From: Pseudomonadota bacterium | GTDB taxonomy: Bacteria > Pseudomonadota > Gammaproteobacteria > Steroidobacterales > Steroidobacteraceae | Direction: 5' to 3' | Assembly: GCA_023423065.1 (NCBI GenBank) | Contig: JAFAGC010000077.1 | Span: 1-64,000 of the forward strand | DNA: 64,000 nt | Shown here: positions 46,726 through 55,273 of the stretch, in pieces | Position numbering within the stretch: position 1 is the first letter of the stretch | How the letters are laid out: each line of letters starts with the position of its first letter | Made by a program: the position numbers and the translations under genes | The notes under the pieces: model-generated | Database searches by the model: none | What the model saw: the letters and a program-made list of their open reading frames with translations, nothing else | Told to the model about the DNA's origin: nothing

Positions 46726-47421
46726 AGCCGCCTGCGCATCGAGCTGCGCGCGCAGTTCCGTGGGTAGTTTGAGACGCGCGGCCAGCGCATCCAGGTAGGC
46801 GCGTTCCGCGGACGCGTCCGGGTCGATCGCCAGCCGCGACGCGAGATAGACCTCGGCGCCCTGCTCCGGCGTCGCGACGGCGCGTGCGATGGCCTCCAGG
46901 TCCGCCGGCTTGCCCAACAGGTCGAATACGAACGCCTTGGCTTCCGCATCGAGCCCCAGGCGCTCCACTTCCGCGAACAGGCGTTGCTGCTCGGCCGCAT
47001 CGACGTGTCCATCGGCCTTGGCCGCGCCGACCATCACGCGAATCAACGTGAGCTGGAACGGTGTGCCGTCGGCGGCCGGCTGCGAATGGGGCAGCGCCTT
47101 GTCGCTGAGCTCCGCGAACTGCTCCGGCGTAAGCGTTACGGGTGCGGCAGCCTTCTGCTGCTGATAATTCTGATAGGCCTTGAGGGCCAGCGCGCCGACG
47201 ACCGCCGCCCCTCCGTAGCCGATCAGTCCGCCCGCGGCCTTGCGCATCCCATTGCCGCCCAGCAACAGGCCCAACAATCCGCCAGCGGCCGCGCCGCGGA
47301 CGAAGCCACCGCTGCCGCTGTACTGGTCGAGCCTGCCCTTCGCCGCCTGGCCGGCGTTGCGAACGGAGGCGCCGGGCTGGCTGCCGAGGAATTGATCGAG
47401 CAGGGACTTCGGATCGAACAT
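46717..47421 (-). CDS. DUF533/YebE-type membrane protein with TerB-like domain
   Basis: 234 aa. Polar start (MFDPKSLLDQFLGSQ), Gly-rich hydrophobic segment (about 38-82, GGLLGLLLGGNGMRKAAGG), linker, then a helical TerB-like domain (about 100-230, VMVGAAKADGHVDAAEQQRL). As in YebE of enterics; function unknown. 4 nt after galU. Confidence 0.85.
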   Translation of the reverse strand: MFDPKSLLDQFLGSQPGASVRNAGQAAKGRLDQYSGSGGFVRGAAAGGLLGLLLGGNGMRKAAGGLIGYGGAAVVGALALKAYQNYQQQKAAAPVTLTPEQFAELSDKALPHSQPAADGTPFQLTLIRVMVGAAKADGHVDAAEQQRLFAEVERLGLDAEAKAFVFDLLGKPADLEAIARAVATPEQGAEVYLASRLAIDPDASAERAYLDALAARLKLPTELRAQLDAQAASA

Positions 47422-47425
47422 CCGG

Positions 47426-48322
47426 CTAGAGGTCCTTCGCGAGTTTCTTCAGGTAACTGCGGAAGGTCGTCGACAGCTCGGGGTGCGCCAGCGCGTATTC
47501 CACGTTCGCCTGCAGATATCCGATCTTGCTGCCGCAGTCGAATCGTTTGCCCGCGAACCGATAGGCATACACCGACTCGTCGTTCATGAGCCGCGCGATG
47601 CCGTCGGTGAGCTGGATCTCCCCGCCCGCGCCTTCGCCGATGCGCTCGAGGTGTTCGAACACGCGCGGCGTGAGCAGGTAGCGGCCGACCACGGCGAGGT
47701 TCGACGGCGCCTTGTCGGGCTTCGGCTTCTCCACGATGCGATCGACGCGCAACAGGTCACCGTGTCTCGCGCCCGTCTTCACGATGCCGTACTTGTCGGT
47801 CTGGTTGTGAGGCACGGTCTGCACGGCGACGATGCTGCCGTTGTCGAAGCGATCAGCCATCTGCTTGAGGCAGGCCTCCTCGGCATCGATGAGATCGTCC
47901 GCGAGATGCACGAAGAACGGCGAGTTGCCGACGGCCGGCTTGGCGCACAGCACCGCGTGGCCGAGACCGAGCGGCGCCGGCTGACGGATGTAGATACACG
48001 ACGCGTACGACGGCAACACGCTGCGCAGCATCTTGAGCAGGTCGCTCTTGCCCTGCGAGAGCAACAGGTTCTCGAGCTCGGCGTCGGAATCGAAGTGGTC
48101 CTCGATCGCGCGCTTCGATGATCCCGTGATGAACACGAGCCGGCGCGCCCCGGCGGCGAGCGCCTCTTCCACGGCGTACTGGATGAGTGGTTTGTCGACG
48201 ATGGGCAGCATCTCCTTGGGGCTGGCCTTCGTCGCGGGCAAAAACCGCGTGCCGCGTCCGGCAACGGGGAACACTGCGACATCGATGCGAGGCTTCTTCG
48301 ACTTCTTCGTCCTGGTCGGCAT
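47426..48322 (-). CDS. galU: UTP-glucose-1-phosphate uridylyltransferase GalU
   Basis: Makes UDP-glucose for LPS and exopolysaccharide. 298 aa. Nucleotidyl-transferase signature PVAGRGTRFLPATKASPKEM, then DDLID metal site, IVEKPKP substrate loop and KRFDCGSKIGYLQA. A short basic N-terminus precedes the domain. Its ribosome site is inside a perfect hairpin. Confidence 0.96.
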   Translation of the reverse strand: MPTRTKKSKKPRIDVAVFPVAGRGTRFLPATKASPKEMLPIVDKPLIQYAVEEALAAGARRLVFITGSSKRAIEDHFDSDAELENLLLSQGKSDLLKMLRSVLPSYASCIYIRQPAPLGLGHAVLCAKPAVGNSPFFVHLADDLIDAEEACLKQMADRFDNGSIVAVQTVPHNQTDKYGIVKTGARHGDLLRVDRIVEKPKPDKAPSNLAVVGRYLLTPRVFEHLERIGEGAGGEIQLTDGIARLMNDESVYAYRFAGKRFDCGSKIGYLQANVEYALAHPELSTTFRSYLKKLAKDL

Positions 48323-48328
48323 ACGGGC

Positions 48329-48349
48329 TCCGGGCCTTAGAGGCCCGGA
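48329..48349 (-). promoter_or_regulatory. Hairpin sequestering the galU ribosome-binding site
   Basis: Minus strand TCCGGGCCT-CTA-AGGCCCGGA, 9 perfect bp with a 3-nt loop, ending 6 nt before the ATG. The only Shine-Dalgarno-like GGAG (48328-48331) overlaps the 3' arm. No T-run, so not a terminator on either strand. Confidence 0.6.
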
Positions 48350-48444
48350 ACCATATCACGGCCCAATTGCGGCTCCGCATGCCGCGGCTGGCGAAAAGAC
48401 GATTGTTTGCGCGACTTCACGCCTTCCGCGTTGTCGGATACCGC

Positions 48445-48777
48445 TTACGTGGCGGGCTTGGGTGTCGCCTGCTTCGTCGCCGCGGGCGCCGCGCCCGCCG
48501 CGGGTTTGTCAGCCCCTAACCGGATGTCCGCGCGATTCTTGTCGATGAGTTTCTGCGTGATGCCCTCGACCATGGCGAGCTGGTCGACCGACTTGAACGG
48601 CCCGTTCTTCTCGCGATAGCTGACGATCGCCTTGGCCTTGGCCGGCCCGACGCCGTTGAGCGCCTTGGCGAGAGTCGTGGCATCCGCGGTGTTGATGTTC
48701 ACGGGCTCGGCGAACGCGCCGAGCGGCGCGAGCAATACCAGGGCCGCGAGCGTCGATGCGAAGTGTCTGATCTTCAT
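48445..48777 (-). CDS. ComEA-like helix-hairpin-helix protein
   Basis: 110 aa from ATG 48777 with AAGGAGG. Signal peptide about 1-23 (cleavage after AFA), then a double HhH DNA-binding unit (VNINTADATTLAKALNGVGP, YREKNGPFKSVDQLAMVEGI) and an Ala/Lys/Pro tail. Such periplasmic proteins bind incoming DNA in competence; many small homologs have no proven role. Confidence 0.9.
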   Translation of the reverse strand: MKIRHFASTLAALVLLAPLGAFAEPVNINTADATTLAKALNGVGPAKAKAIVSYREKNGPFKSVDQLAMVEGITQKLIDKNRADIRLGADKPAAGAAPAATKQATPKPAT

Positions 48778-48867
48778 GTTGCCTCCTTGCGTGTTGGGAC
48801 CCGGCGATGCGCCGGGCGGCAGGGAGACTAGCAAGGCGCCGCTCCGCGAACGGAGCCGCAAATCGCG

Positions 48868-49827
48868 TCAACTCGCGCGGATATTCAGGCTTTGCAACGA
48901 GTCCCAGCTGCGGCAGCCCGGACAGCGCCAATGCCAGGTGACGCTCGAGACGCCACATTGTTCGCAGCGGAAGCGCGCCGGCTCGGGCTGAGGCGTTTCA
49001 TCCGTGGGCGGAGCGGCGCGCAGCCGCGCGTCGAGTTCGTCGGCCCGCGCCCCGGATGCCAGGCGCGCTTCGTCCGCGAACGCGGCCCGCAGCGTGCGCG
49101 ACGGATTCAACGCCTCGGCGTACAGGTCGACCACCTTGTCCTCCTCTCCCGCCGCGGCGGCGACGCGCGCCGCCAGCAACGCGGCCCGCGAGCTCGACGG
49201 CGCATGCACGCGCGCGGCCGCGACGTGCGCCCTCGCGCCCGCGAAATCCCCGGCCGCGACCGACGCCACGCCGAGTTCGCAGCAGTAGTGCGCGGCGACC
49301 GAGGCACGCTCGCGTTGCTTCTCGAGCGGCAGCTCGCGCCAGATGTCGAGCGCCGCGCGCCAGTCGTGCTGCTGCTCGTAGACCCAGGCCAGCTTCTCGA
49401 GCGCCGCGGCTCGATAGTTAGGCGATCCGAGCAGGTCGCGCAGCCGTTCCTCGGCGCGATCGAACAGGCCGGCGCTCATGTAGTCGAGGCCCAGCGCGAA
49501 CGTGGCCTGCTCGCGGATCGCGTTCTCGCCGTGCTGCCGCAACTCGGTGTGGATCGCGATCGCGCGGTCCACCTCGCCGCGGCGGCGCATCAGGCTGCCG
49601 AGCGCGAACTGGATCTCGGCCTCGTGGGACTTGGTCGCGAGCCGCGTGAACACCTCGGCCGCGCGGTCATAGCGGTCGTTGACGAGGTGATCGAGGCCCG
49701 TGAAATAGTCGATGTCGTGGCGCATGCGCCGCGCGCGCGCCGAGCGCCGGCCGAGCACGAAAGCCGCCGCCCCGACGAGCAGGAAACACAGGAGCAGGAC
49801 TTCGGGACCGATGCCTCTGAGGCGCAT
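48868..49827 (-). CDS. lapB: Short LapB/YciM-like TPR protein
   Basis: Inner-membrane anchored adaptor that controls LpxC turnover and so LPS synthesis. 319 aa against about 390 for the family. N-terminal TM (about 8-25), TPR region (about 40-260), and C-terminal rubredoxin-like zinc knuckle CEQCGVSS...CPGCRSWDS. The loss is in the TPR array. The usual partner lapA is not upstream; aroA is. No good ribosome site precedes the ATG. Confidence 0.82.
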   Translation of the reverse strand: MRLRGIGPEVLLLCFLLVGAAAFVLGRRSARARRMRHDIDYFTGLDHLVNDRYDRAAEVFTRLATKSHEAEIQFALGSLMRRRGEVDRAIAIHTELRQHGENAIREQATFALGLDYMSAGLFDRAEERLRDLLGSPNYRAAALEKLAWVYEQQHDWRAALDIWRELPLEKQRERASVAAHYCCELGVASVAAGDFAGARAHVAAARVHAPSSSRAALLAARVAAAAGEEDKVVDLYAEALNPSRTLRAAFADEARLASGARADELDARLRAAPPTDETPQPEPARFRCEQCGVSSVTWHWRCPGCRSWDSLQSLNIRAS

Positions 49828-49900
49828 GGGGTCAAATTATCACGGGGAACAAACCATTTCTTCCGGACACCGTCGCTTCGACGGCGTGAAGATGAGGGCA

Positions 49901-51220
49901 TCAGCCCCTGGCCAGCTGCCAGTCGCGCCAATAGTTCGGGTAGGTCTTGGCGACGCATCCGGGATCGAGGATCCGCAGGCCTGGGAGCTTCGAGCCGAGC
50001 ACGCCGAAGGACATCGCGATGCGGTGGTCGTGATAGGTCTCGATATCCACGACCGAAGGTCGCGCTCTGGCGGCCGCATTCAGCGGCTGGATCACCATGA
50101 AGTCCGGACCTTCCTCTACTTCCACACCCAGCTTGCGCATCTCGCGCGTCGGCGCGGCGATGCGGTCGCATTCCTTCACGCGCAGCGTCGCGAGCCCGGT
50201 GATCCGCGTGGGCCGCGCCAGGAACGGCGCGATCATCATCAGTGTCGGCGCCACGTCGGGCATCGTGGTCATGTCCACCGGGCCGTCGAAGCCCTGGGCC
50301 ATGGAAACGGGTCCCTGGATCACCGTGCGGCCGGGCGAACGTTCGACGCGAGCGCCGAGTTTTTCGCACAGGCCGAAGAACGCGTAGTCGCCCTGCCGCG
50401 TGCCGGATCCGAGATTGGTCAACGTGATGCGGCGGCCATGCAGCAGCGCCAGCGCGGCGAAATAGGATGCCGCCGAGGCATCTCCCTCGACGGGAATCTC
50501 GCCGGCCCGATAGGCCTGCGGCCGCACGACCAGCCTGCGGTACCGATGGTTCTCGACTTCGACGCCGAACTTGCGCATCTCGTCGAGCGTGAGATCGAGA
50601 TACGGCTTGCTGGTCAGATCGCCTTCGACTTCGATCGTGAGACCGCCTTCGATGAGCGGCGCGATGATCAGCAGGCTCGTGAGGTACTGGCTGGAGATCG
50701 TGCCGGAAACACGCGCGGGACCGCGCAGCAAGCGCGTCCCCGACACCGTGGTCGGCAGATAGCCGTCGTGGGTGGAGTCGAGCGTCGCGCCGAGCGCGCG
50801 CAGCGCGTCCACCAGGTCCTTGTTGGGACGCTTCTGCATCGAGATGTGGCCGTCGATGCGCGTCTCGTCGGGCCGCAACGCCGCGAAGGCGAGCATCAGG
50901 CGCGTGGTCACGGCGCTCTGGCCGACGTCGAGCGTCACCTCACCACCGGCGAACTGGCCGCCGCGCCCGGTGACGATCACCTGGTCTTCGCGCGAATCGT
51001 CCACGCCGATGCCGAGCCGGCGCAGGCAATCCTTCATGCGCCAGTAGTCGTCGGCCTCGCCGGGATGACGGATGGTGCTGGTGCCGTTCGCGAGCGCCGC
51101 GATGGCGCAGTCGCGCAGGGTCAGGGACTTGCTGCCCGGCAGTGGAGTCTCGAAATGGGAGGAACCGCCCGGCCACGGCTCCAGCAGGAGCGTGGCCGGG
51201 TAGTTAGCTTGGGCGATCAA
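49901..51220 (-). CDS. aroA: EPSP synthase AroA, divergent type
   Basis: 3-phosphoshikimate 1-carboxyvinyltransferase of aromatic amino acid synthesis. 439 aa. LPGSKS at 27-32, SSQYLTSLL, KECDRI, YHDHRIAM and the terminal DPGCVAKTYPNYW are present. The PEP-site loop, normally GNAGTAMR, is GQSAVTTR at 100-107, so the residue aligned with E. coli Gly96 is Ala. Overlaps ihfB (ATGA) and sits in the place of lapA, not upstream of cmk as is usual. Confidence 0.9.
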   Translation of the reverse strand: MIAQANYPATLLLEPWPGGSSHFETPLPGSKSLTLRDCAIAALANGTSTIRHPGEADDYWRMKDCLRRLGIGVDDSREDQVIVTGRGGQFAGGEVTLDVGQSAVTTRLMLAFAALRPDETRIDGHISMQKRPNKDLVDALRALGATLDSTHDGYLPTTVSGTRLLRGPARVSGTISSQYLTSLLIIAPLIEGGLTIEVEGDLTSKPYLDLTLDEMRKFGVEVENHRYRRLVVRPQAYRAGEIPVEGDASAASYFAALALLHGRRITLTNLGSGTRQGDYAFFGLCEKLGARVERSPGRTVIQGPVSMAQGFDGPVDMTTMPDVAPTLMMIAPFLARPTRITGLATLRVKECDRIAAPTREMRKLGVEVEEGPDFMVIQPLNAAARARPSVVDIETYHDHRIAMSFGVLGSKLPGLRILDPGCVAKTYPNYWRDWQLARG

Positions 51221-51519
51221 TCACGAATGGGCCTGTCGGCCCCGTCGTTCACGCGCTCGCGCAGGTCCTTGCCCGGCTTGAAATGCGGCACGTACTTGCC
51301 GGAGAGCGCCACCGCCTCTCCGGTCTTGGGATTCCGGCCCTGCCGCGGCGGCCGGAAGTGCAGCGAGAACGAGCCGAAGCCGCGTATCTCGATGCGATCT
51401 CCCGCCGACAGGGCATCGCTCATGATCTCGAGGATCTGCTTGAGCGCGAGCTCCACATCCTTGGCTGGCAGATGTTTCTGTTTTGCCGTGATGATTTCGA
51501 TGAGCTCGGACTTGGTCAT
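51217..51519 (-). CDS. ihfB: Integration host factor beta subunit
   Basis: DNA-bending protein; pairs with IhfA and often assists RpoN promoters. 100 aa, MTKSELIEIITAKQKHLPAK start, IRGFGSFSLHFRPPRQGRNP beta-arm with the intercalating Pro. 33 nt after rpsA. Confidence 0.97.
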   Translation of the reverse strand: MTKSELIEIITAKQKHLPAKDVELALKQILEIMSDALSAGDRIEIRGFGSFSLHFRPPRQGRNPKTGEAVALSGKYVPHFKPGKDLRERVNDGADRPIRD

Positions 51520-51552
51520 GGGCCTACCTGTTGTTGTTATCGAGGCTAGCTA

Positions 51553-53232
51553 TTACCGGTCTCCGCCACCGATCTGCTCCTTGAGCAGGTCGCCGAGGCT
51601 CGTGCCGCTGCTCGAGCCCTGCTCGGAGCGGTAGCTCGAGACGGCTTCCGCCTCCTCGTGCATTTCCTTGGCCTTGATCGACAACGCGATCGTGCGGGTC
51701 TTGCGGTCGACACCGGTGAACTTGGCTTCGATCTCGTCGCCCACCTTGAGCACGGTGCGCGCGTCTTCGACGCGGTCGCGCGCGAGCTCGGAGGAACGCA
51801 GCTGGCCTTCGATGCCATTGCCCAGGTCGATGACCGCGGCGCGCGCGTCCACTTCCTTGACCGTTCCCTTGACGATGGTGCCCTTCGGATTCGTCGCGAT
51901 CCACTCGCTGAACGGATCCTGCGCGAGCTGCTTGATGCCGAGCGAGATGCGCTCACGCTCCGGATCGATCGACAGCACCATGGCCTCGACCTGCTGGCCC
52001 TTCTGGTAATTGCGCACGGCTTCTTCGCCGGGCACGTCCCACGAAAGATCGGACAGGTGCACGAGACCATCGATGTTGCCGGACAGACCGATGAACACGC
52101 CGAAGTCGGTGATCGACTTGATCTGGCCCGACACCTTGTCGCCGCGGTTGTAGTTCTCGGCGAACTCCTTCCACGGGTTCTGCTTGCACTGCTTGAGGCC
52201 GAGCGAAATGCGACGACGCTCTTCATCCACGTCGAGCACCATGACTTCGACTTCCTGGCCCGAGTGCACGACCTTGGCCGGGTTGACGTTCTTGTTGGTC
52301 CAGTCCATTTCGGACACGTGGACCAGGCCTTCGACGCCGTCTTCGATCTCCACGAACGCGCCGTAGTCGGCGATGTTCGTGACCTTGCCGAACACTCGCG
52401 TGTTGGGCGGGTAACGGCGGGCGATGTTCTCCCACGGATCCGCGCCGAGCTGCTTCAGGCCCAGCGAGACACGCGAACGCTCGCGGTCGAACTTGAGGAT
52501 GCGGACGTCGATCTCATCGCCGACCTTGACCACTTCCGACGGATGCTTGACGCGCTTCCACGCCATGTCGGTGATGTGCAGCAGGCCGTCGATGCCACCG
52601 AGGTCGACGAACGCGCCGTAGTCGGTGAGGTTCTTGACCGTGCCCTTGAGCACGGTGCCTTCCTGCAGGTTGTCCATGAGCGCGCTGCGCTCGGCGGAGA
52701 ATTCCTGCTCCACGACCGCGCGGCGGCTGACGACCACGTTGTTGCGCTTCTGGTCGAGCTTGATGACCTTGAACTCGAGGGACTTGCCTTCGAGGTAGGC
52801 GGTGTCGCGCACCGGGCGCACGTCGACGAGCGAGCCCGGCAGGAACGCGCGGACGTTGTCGATCTCGACGGTGAAACCACCCTTCACGCGACCGGTAATC
52901 GTGCCGGTGACGATCTCGGACTTGTTGAACGACTCTTCGAGGCGGGTCCAGGTGCGGGCACGCTTGGCCTTCTCACGCGAGAGGCGCGTTTCACCGCTGC
53001 CGTCTTCCATCGCGTCGAGCGCGACTTCGACGGTGTCGCCGGCCTTTACTTCGATCTCGCCTTTTTCGTTCTTGAATTGCTCGAGCGGAATCACCGCTTC
53101 GGACTTCAGGCCCACGTTGACGACGACCATGTCACTGCCTACGTCGACGACGAGGCCGGAGAGGATCATGCCGGGGCGGATACGCTGGTTGGCGAGGCTC
53201 TGTTCGAAGAGCTGGGCAAAAGATTCAGTCAT
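51553..53232 (-). CDS. rpsA: 30S ribosomal protein S1
   Basis: mRNA-binding ribosomal protein. 559 aa with six S1 repeats. The ATG at 53232 lacks a Shine-Dalgarno sequence, as in other rpsA genes that are autoregulated. The 109-bp gap before it separates it from cmk. Confidence 0.98.
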   Translation of the reverse strand: MTESFAQLFEQSLANQRIRPGMILSGLVVDVGSDMVVVNVGLKSEAVIPLEQFKNEKGEIEVKAGDTVEVALDAMEDGSGETRLSREKAKRARTWTRLEESFNKSEIVTGTITGRVKGGFTVEIDNVRAFLPGSLVDVRPVRDTAYLEGKSLEFKVIKLDQKRNNVVVSRRAVVEQEFSAERSALMDNLQEGTVLKGTVKNLTDYGAFVDLGGIDGLLHITDMAWKRVKHPSEVVKVGDEIDVRILKFDRERSRVSLGLKQLGADPWENIARRYPPNTRVFGKVTNIADYGAFVEIEDGVEGLVHVSEMDWTNKNVNPAKVVHSGQEVEVMVLDVDEERRRISLGLKQCKQNPWKEFAENYNRGDKVSGQIKSITDFGVFIGLSGNIDGLVHLSDLSWDVPGEEAVRNYQKGQQVEAMVLSIDPERERISLGIKQLAQDPFSEWIATNPKGTIVKGTVKEVDARAAVIDLGNGIEGQLRSSELARDRVEDARTVLKVGDEIEAKFTGVDRKTRTIALSIKAKEMHEEAEAVSSYRSEQGSSSGTSLGDLLKEQIGGGDR

Positions 53233-53341
53233 GTATGTACTCGATTGACGCTTGCGGGAATCCGTCCTCGCAAGGTTGGAGGGTGCGTTACGCGTCCGTG
53301 CGCAACGGTGATGTGTGCAAACCGCTACCTATCTTCCAATT

Positions 53342-54034
53342 TCACTTCCAAAGTCCGCGCTCGCGCCCGAGCGAGAGGACTCGCTCGACGACGGCGTCGA
53401 TACTCAATCCGGTGGAGTCGAGTAGATGCGCGTCCGGCGCGGGCTTGAGAGGGGCGACCTGGCGGGTCGAATCCCGCAAATCGCGCTCCGCGATCTCCCG
53501 CGAAAGGGCGGCAAGACTAGCAGCGGAGCCCTTGTCCATCAACTGCTTATGACGCCTTCGGGCCCTTTCTTCGGCGCTGGCGGTGAGAAAAACCTTCAGG
53601 GGGGCCTCGGGGAAGATGACCGTACCCATATCGCGCCCGTCGGCCACCAGGCCGGGCGGTTTGGCGAAGGAACGCTGCAGGTCGAAAAGGGCCGCGCGGA
53701 CGGCCGGCCAGACGGCCACACGGGAAGCCCCCGCCCCGGCTTCCTCGGTCCGGATCCTGCGGGTGACGTCCTGGCCGTCGAGCAGGACCTGCTCCTCGCC
53801 GTTCGACGACCCGAATTCGAGCTTCATGCGGCGGGCCACCGAAACGTGCCCCTCCACGTCGTCCGGATCGACGCCCTTGATGGTGCCCCCGAGCGCGACC
53901 AGCCGGTACAGCGCGCCGCTGTCGAGCAGTTGCCAGCCGACTCGCGCGGCGACGATGCGGCTGATGGTGCCTTTACCAGAGCTGGACGGTCCGTCGATCG
54001 TGACGACGGGGGCGGAAATCGGTGCGGGGCTCAT
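53342..54034 (-). CDS. cmk: Cytidylate kinase
   Basis: Phosphorylates CMP and dCMP. 230 aa. P-loop GPSSSGKGTISR at about 15-26, GRDMGTVIFPEA and ASAEERARRRHKQL. 6 nt after hisC; in many gammaproteobacteria tyrA and aroA stand between these two genes. Confidence 0.97.
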   Translation of the reverse strand: MSPAPISAPVVTIDGPSSSGKGTISRIVAARVGWQLLDSGALYRLVALGGTIKGVDPDDVEGHVSVARRMKLEFGSSNGEEQVLLDGQDVTRRIRTEEAGAGASRVAVWPAVRAALFDLQRSFAKPPGLVADGRDMGTVIFPEAPLKVFLTASAEERARRRHKQLMDKGSAASLAALSREIAERDLRDSTRQVAPLKPAPDAHLLDSTGLSIDAVVERVLSLGRERGLWK

Positions 54035-54040
54035 TGAGCT

Positions 54041-55171
54041 TCAGGCTATCAAGATCCTTTGCCAGGCCGACAGGAATCTGTCGTTCTGCTCCACCGTCCC
54101 GAGGGTCAGGCGCAGGTGCTCGCGCAGGCCGTAGTTCACGACGGGCCTCACGATGATTCCGGCGCGCAGCAATGCATCGAAACGGCGCAAGGCATCCGGA
54201 CCGGCCTGCAGCAGCAGGAAGTTGCCCGCCGTCGGGATCGTCGGTGTGCCCATGGCGCGCAACGCGTCCGCGACCCGCTTGCGTTCGGCGACGGCCACCT
54301 TCACCGCGGCGTTCACGTGCGCTTCGTCCTCGAGGGCGGCGGTCGCTCCGGCGAGCGCCACCGAGGACACGTTGAATGCCTGGCGCACGCGATTGAGCAT
54401 GTCGGCGACCGAGGGATGACTCACCGCGTAGCCGACCCGTAATCCCGCCAGTCCATACGCCTTGGAGAAGGTCCGCACGACGACGAGATTCGGGAATTCC
54501 GCGAGCCACGAAATGCCGTTCTGGATGTCGAGTCCGCCGGCGTATTCGTAATACGCCTCGTCGAGCACGACGAGCGCGTGCGAGGGCACCTCGCTCACGA
54601 AGCGGCGCAGTTCGGCGGCCGGCACGTACGTGCCCGTCGGGTTGTTCGGATTCGCGACGAATACGAGGCGAGTCTCGGCGGTTATCGCGCGCCTCATCGC
54701 GTCAAGATCGTGTCCGAGCGGCATGCCGGAGTCGGCCCCGAGCGCGGGCGTCACGATGCCGGTCGCGCCCGTCGCCTGCACCGAGATCGGATAGACCGCG
54801 AACGCGTATTGCGAATACACGGCGGCGAGACCGGGCTCGAGGAACGCCTCGGCCAGCAGCACCAGCACGTCGTTGGAGCCGTTGCCGAGCGTGATCTGCC
54901 CGACCGCGACGCCTAACTTCCGCGCGAGCGCGTGTTTGAGCTGGTGGCCGCTGCCGTCGGGATACAGCCAGGCGTCGGCGAGCGTCGCGTGCATCGCGGC
55001 CAGCGCGCGCGGACTCGGCCCGAACGGGTTTTCGTTCGAGGCGAGCTTGACGATGTCCTTGATGCCGAGCTCGCGCTCGAGCTCTTCGATGGGTTTGCCG
55101 GGGACGTAGGGCGCGAGCGTGCGGACGCAGTCGACGGCCAGCAGGCCGGGATCGGTTGAAGTGGGAGGCAT
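54041..55171 (-). CDS. hisC: Histidinol-phosphate aminotransferase (HisC2 type)
   Basis: PLP aminotransferase in histidine synthesis, and in this context probably also aromatic transamination. 376 aa. ASNENPFGPSP, ANPNNPTGT, PLP Lys in FSKAYGLAGLRVGY. Second step beside pheA supports a role with prephenate-derived keto acids. Confidence 0.95.
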   Translation of the reverse strand: MPPTSTDPGLLAVDCVRTLAPYVPGKPIEELERELGIKDIVKLASNENPFGPSPRALAAMHATLADAWLYPDGSGHQLKHALARKLGVAVGQITLGNGSNDVLVLLAEAFLEPGLAAVYSQYAFAVYPISVQATGATGIVTPALGADSGMPLGHDLDAMRRAITAETRLVFVANPNNPTGTYVPAAELRRFVSEVPSHALVVLDEAYYEYAGGLDIQNGISWLAEFPNLVVVRTFSKAYGLAGLRVGYAVSHPSVADMLNRVRQAFNVSSVALAGATAALEDEAHVNAAVKVAVAERKRVADALRAMGTPTIPTAGNFLLLQAGPDALRRFDALLRAGIIVRPVVNYGLREHLRLTLGTVEQNDRFLSAWQRILIA

Positions 55172-55273
55172 TCCCCGATCCTAGAGAATTATGGGTTGGT
55201 CTGCAGCCGGGACGGCGCCTGAATCGAACGCGGCATCAGCGTCGCCCGCCGAGACGCCCGGCTGGCCGACGAC

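Noticed and set aside
48329..48349. galU leader hairpin read as a terminator of the upstream ComEA-like gene
   Set aside because: No T-run on either strand, and the 3' arm runs into the galU ribosome site.
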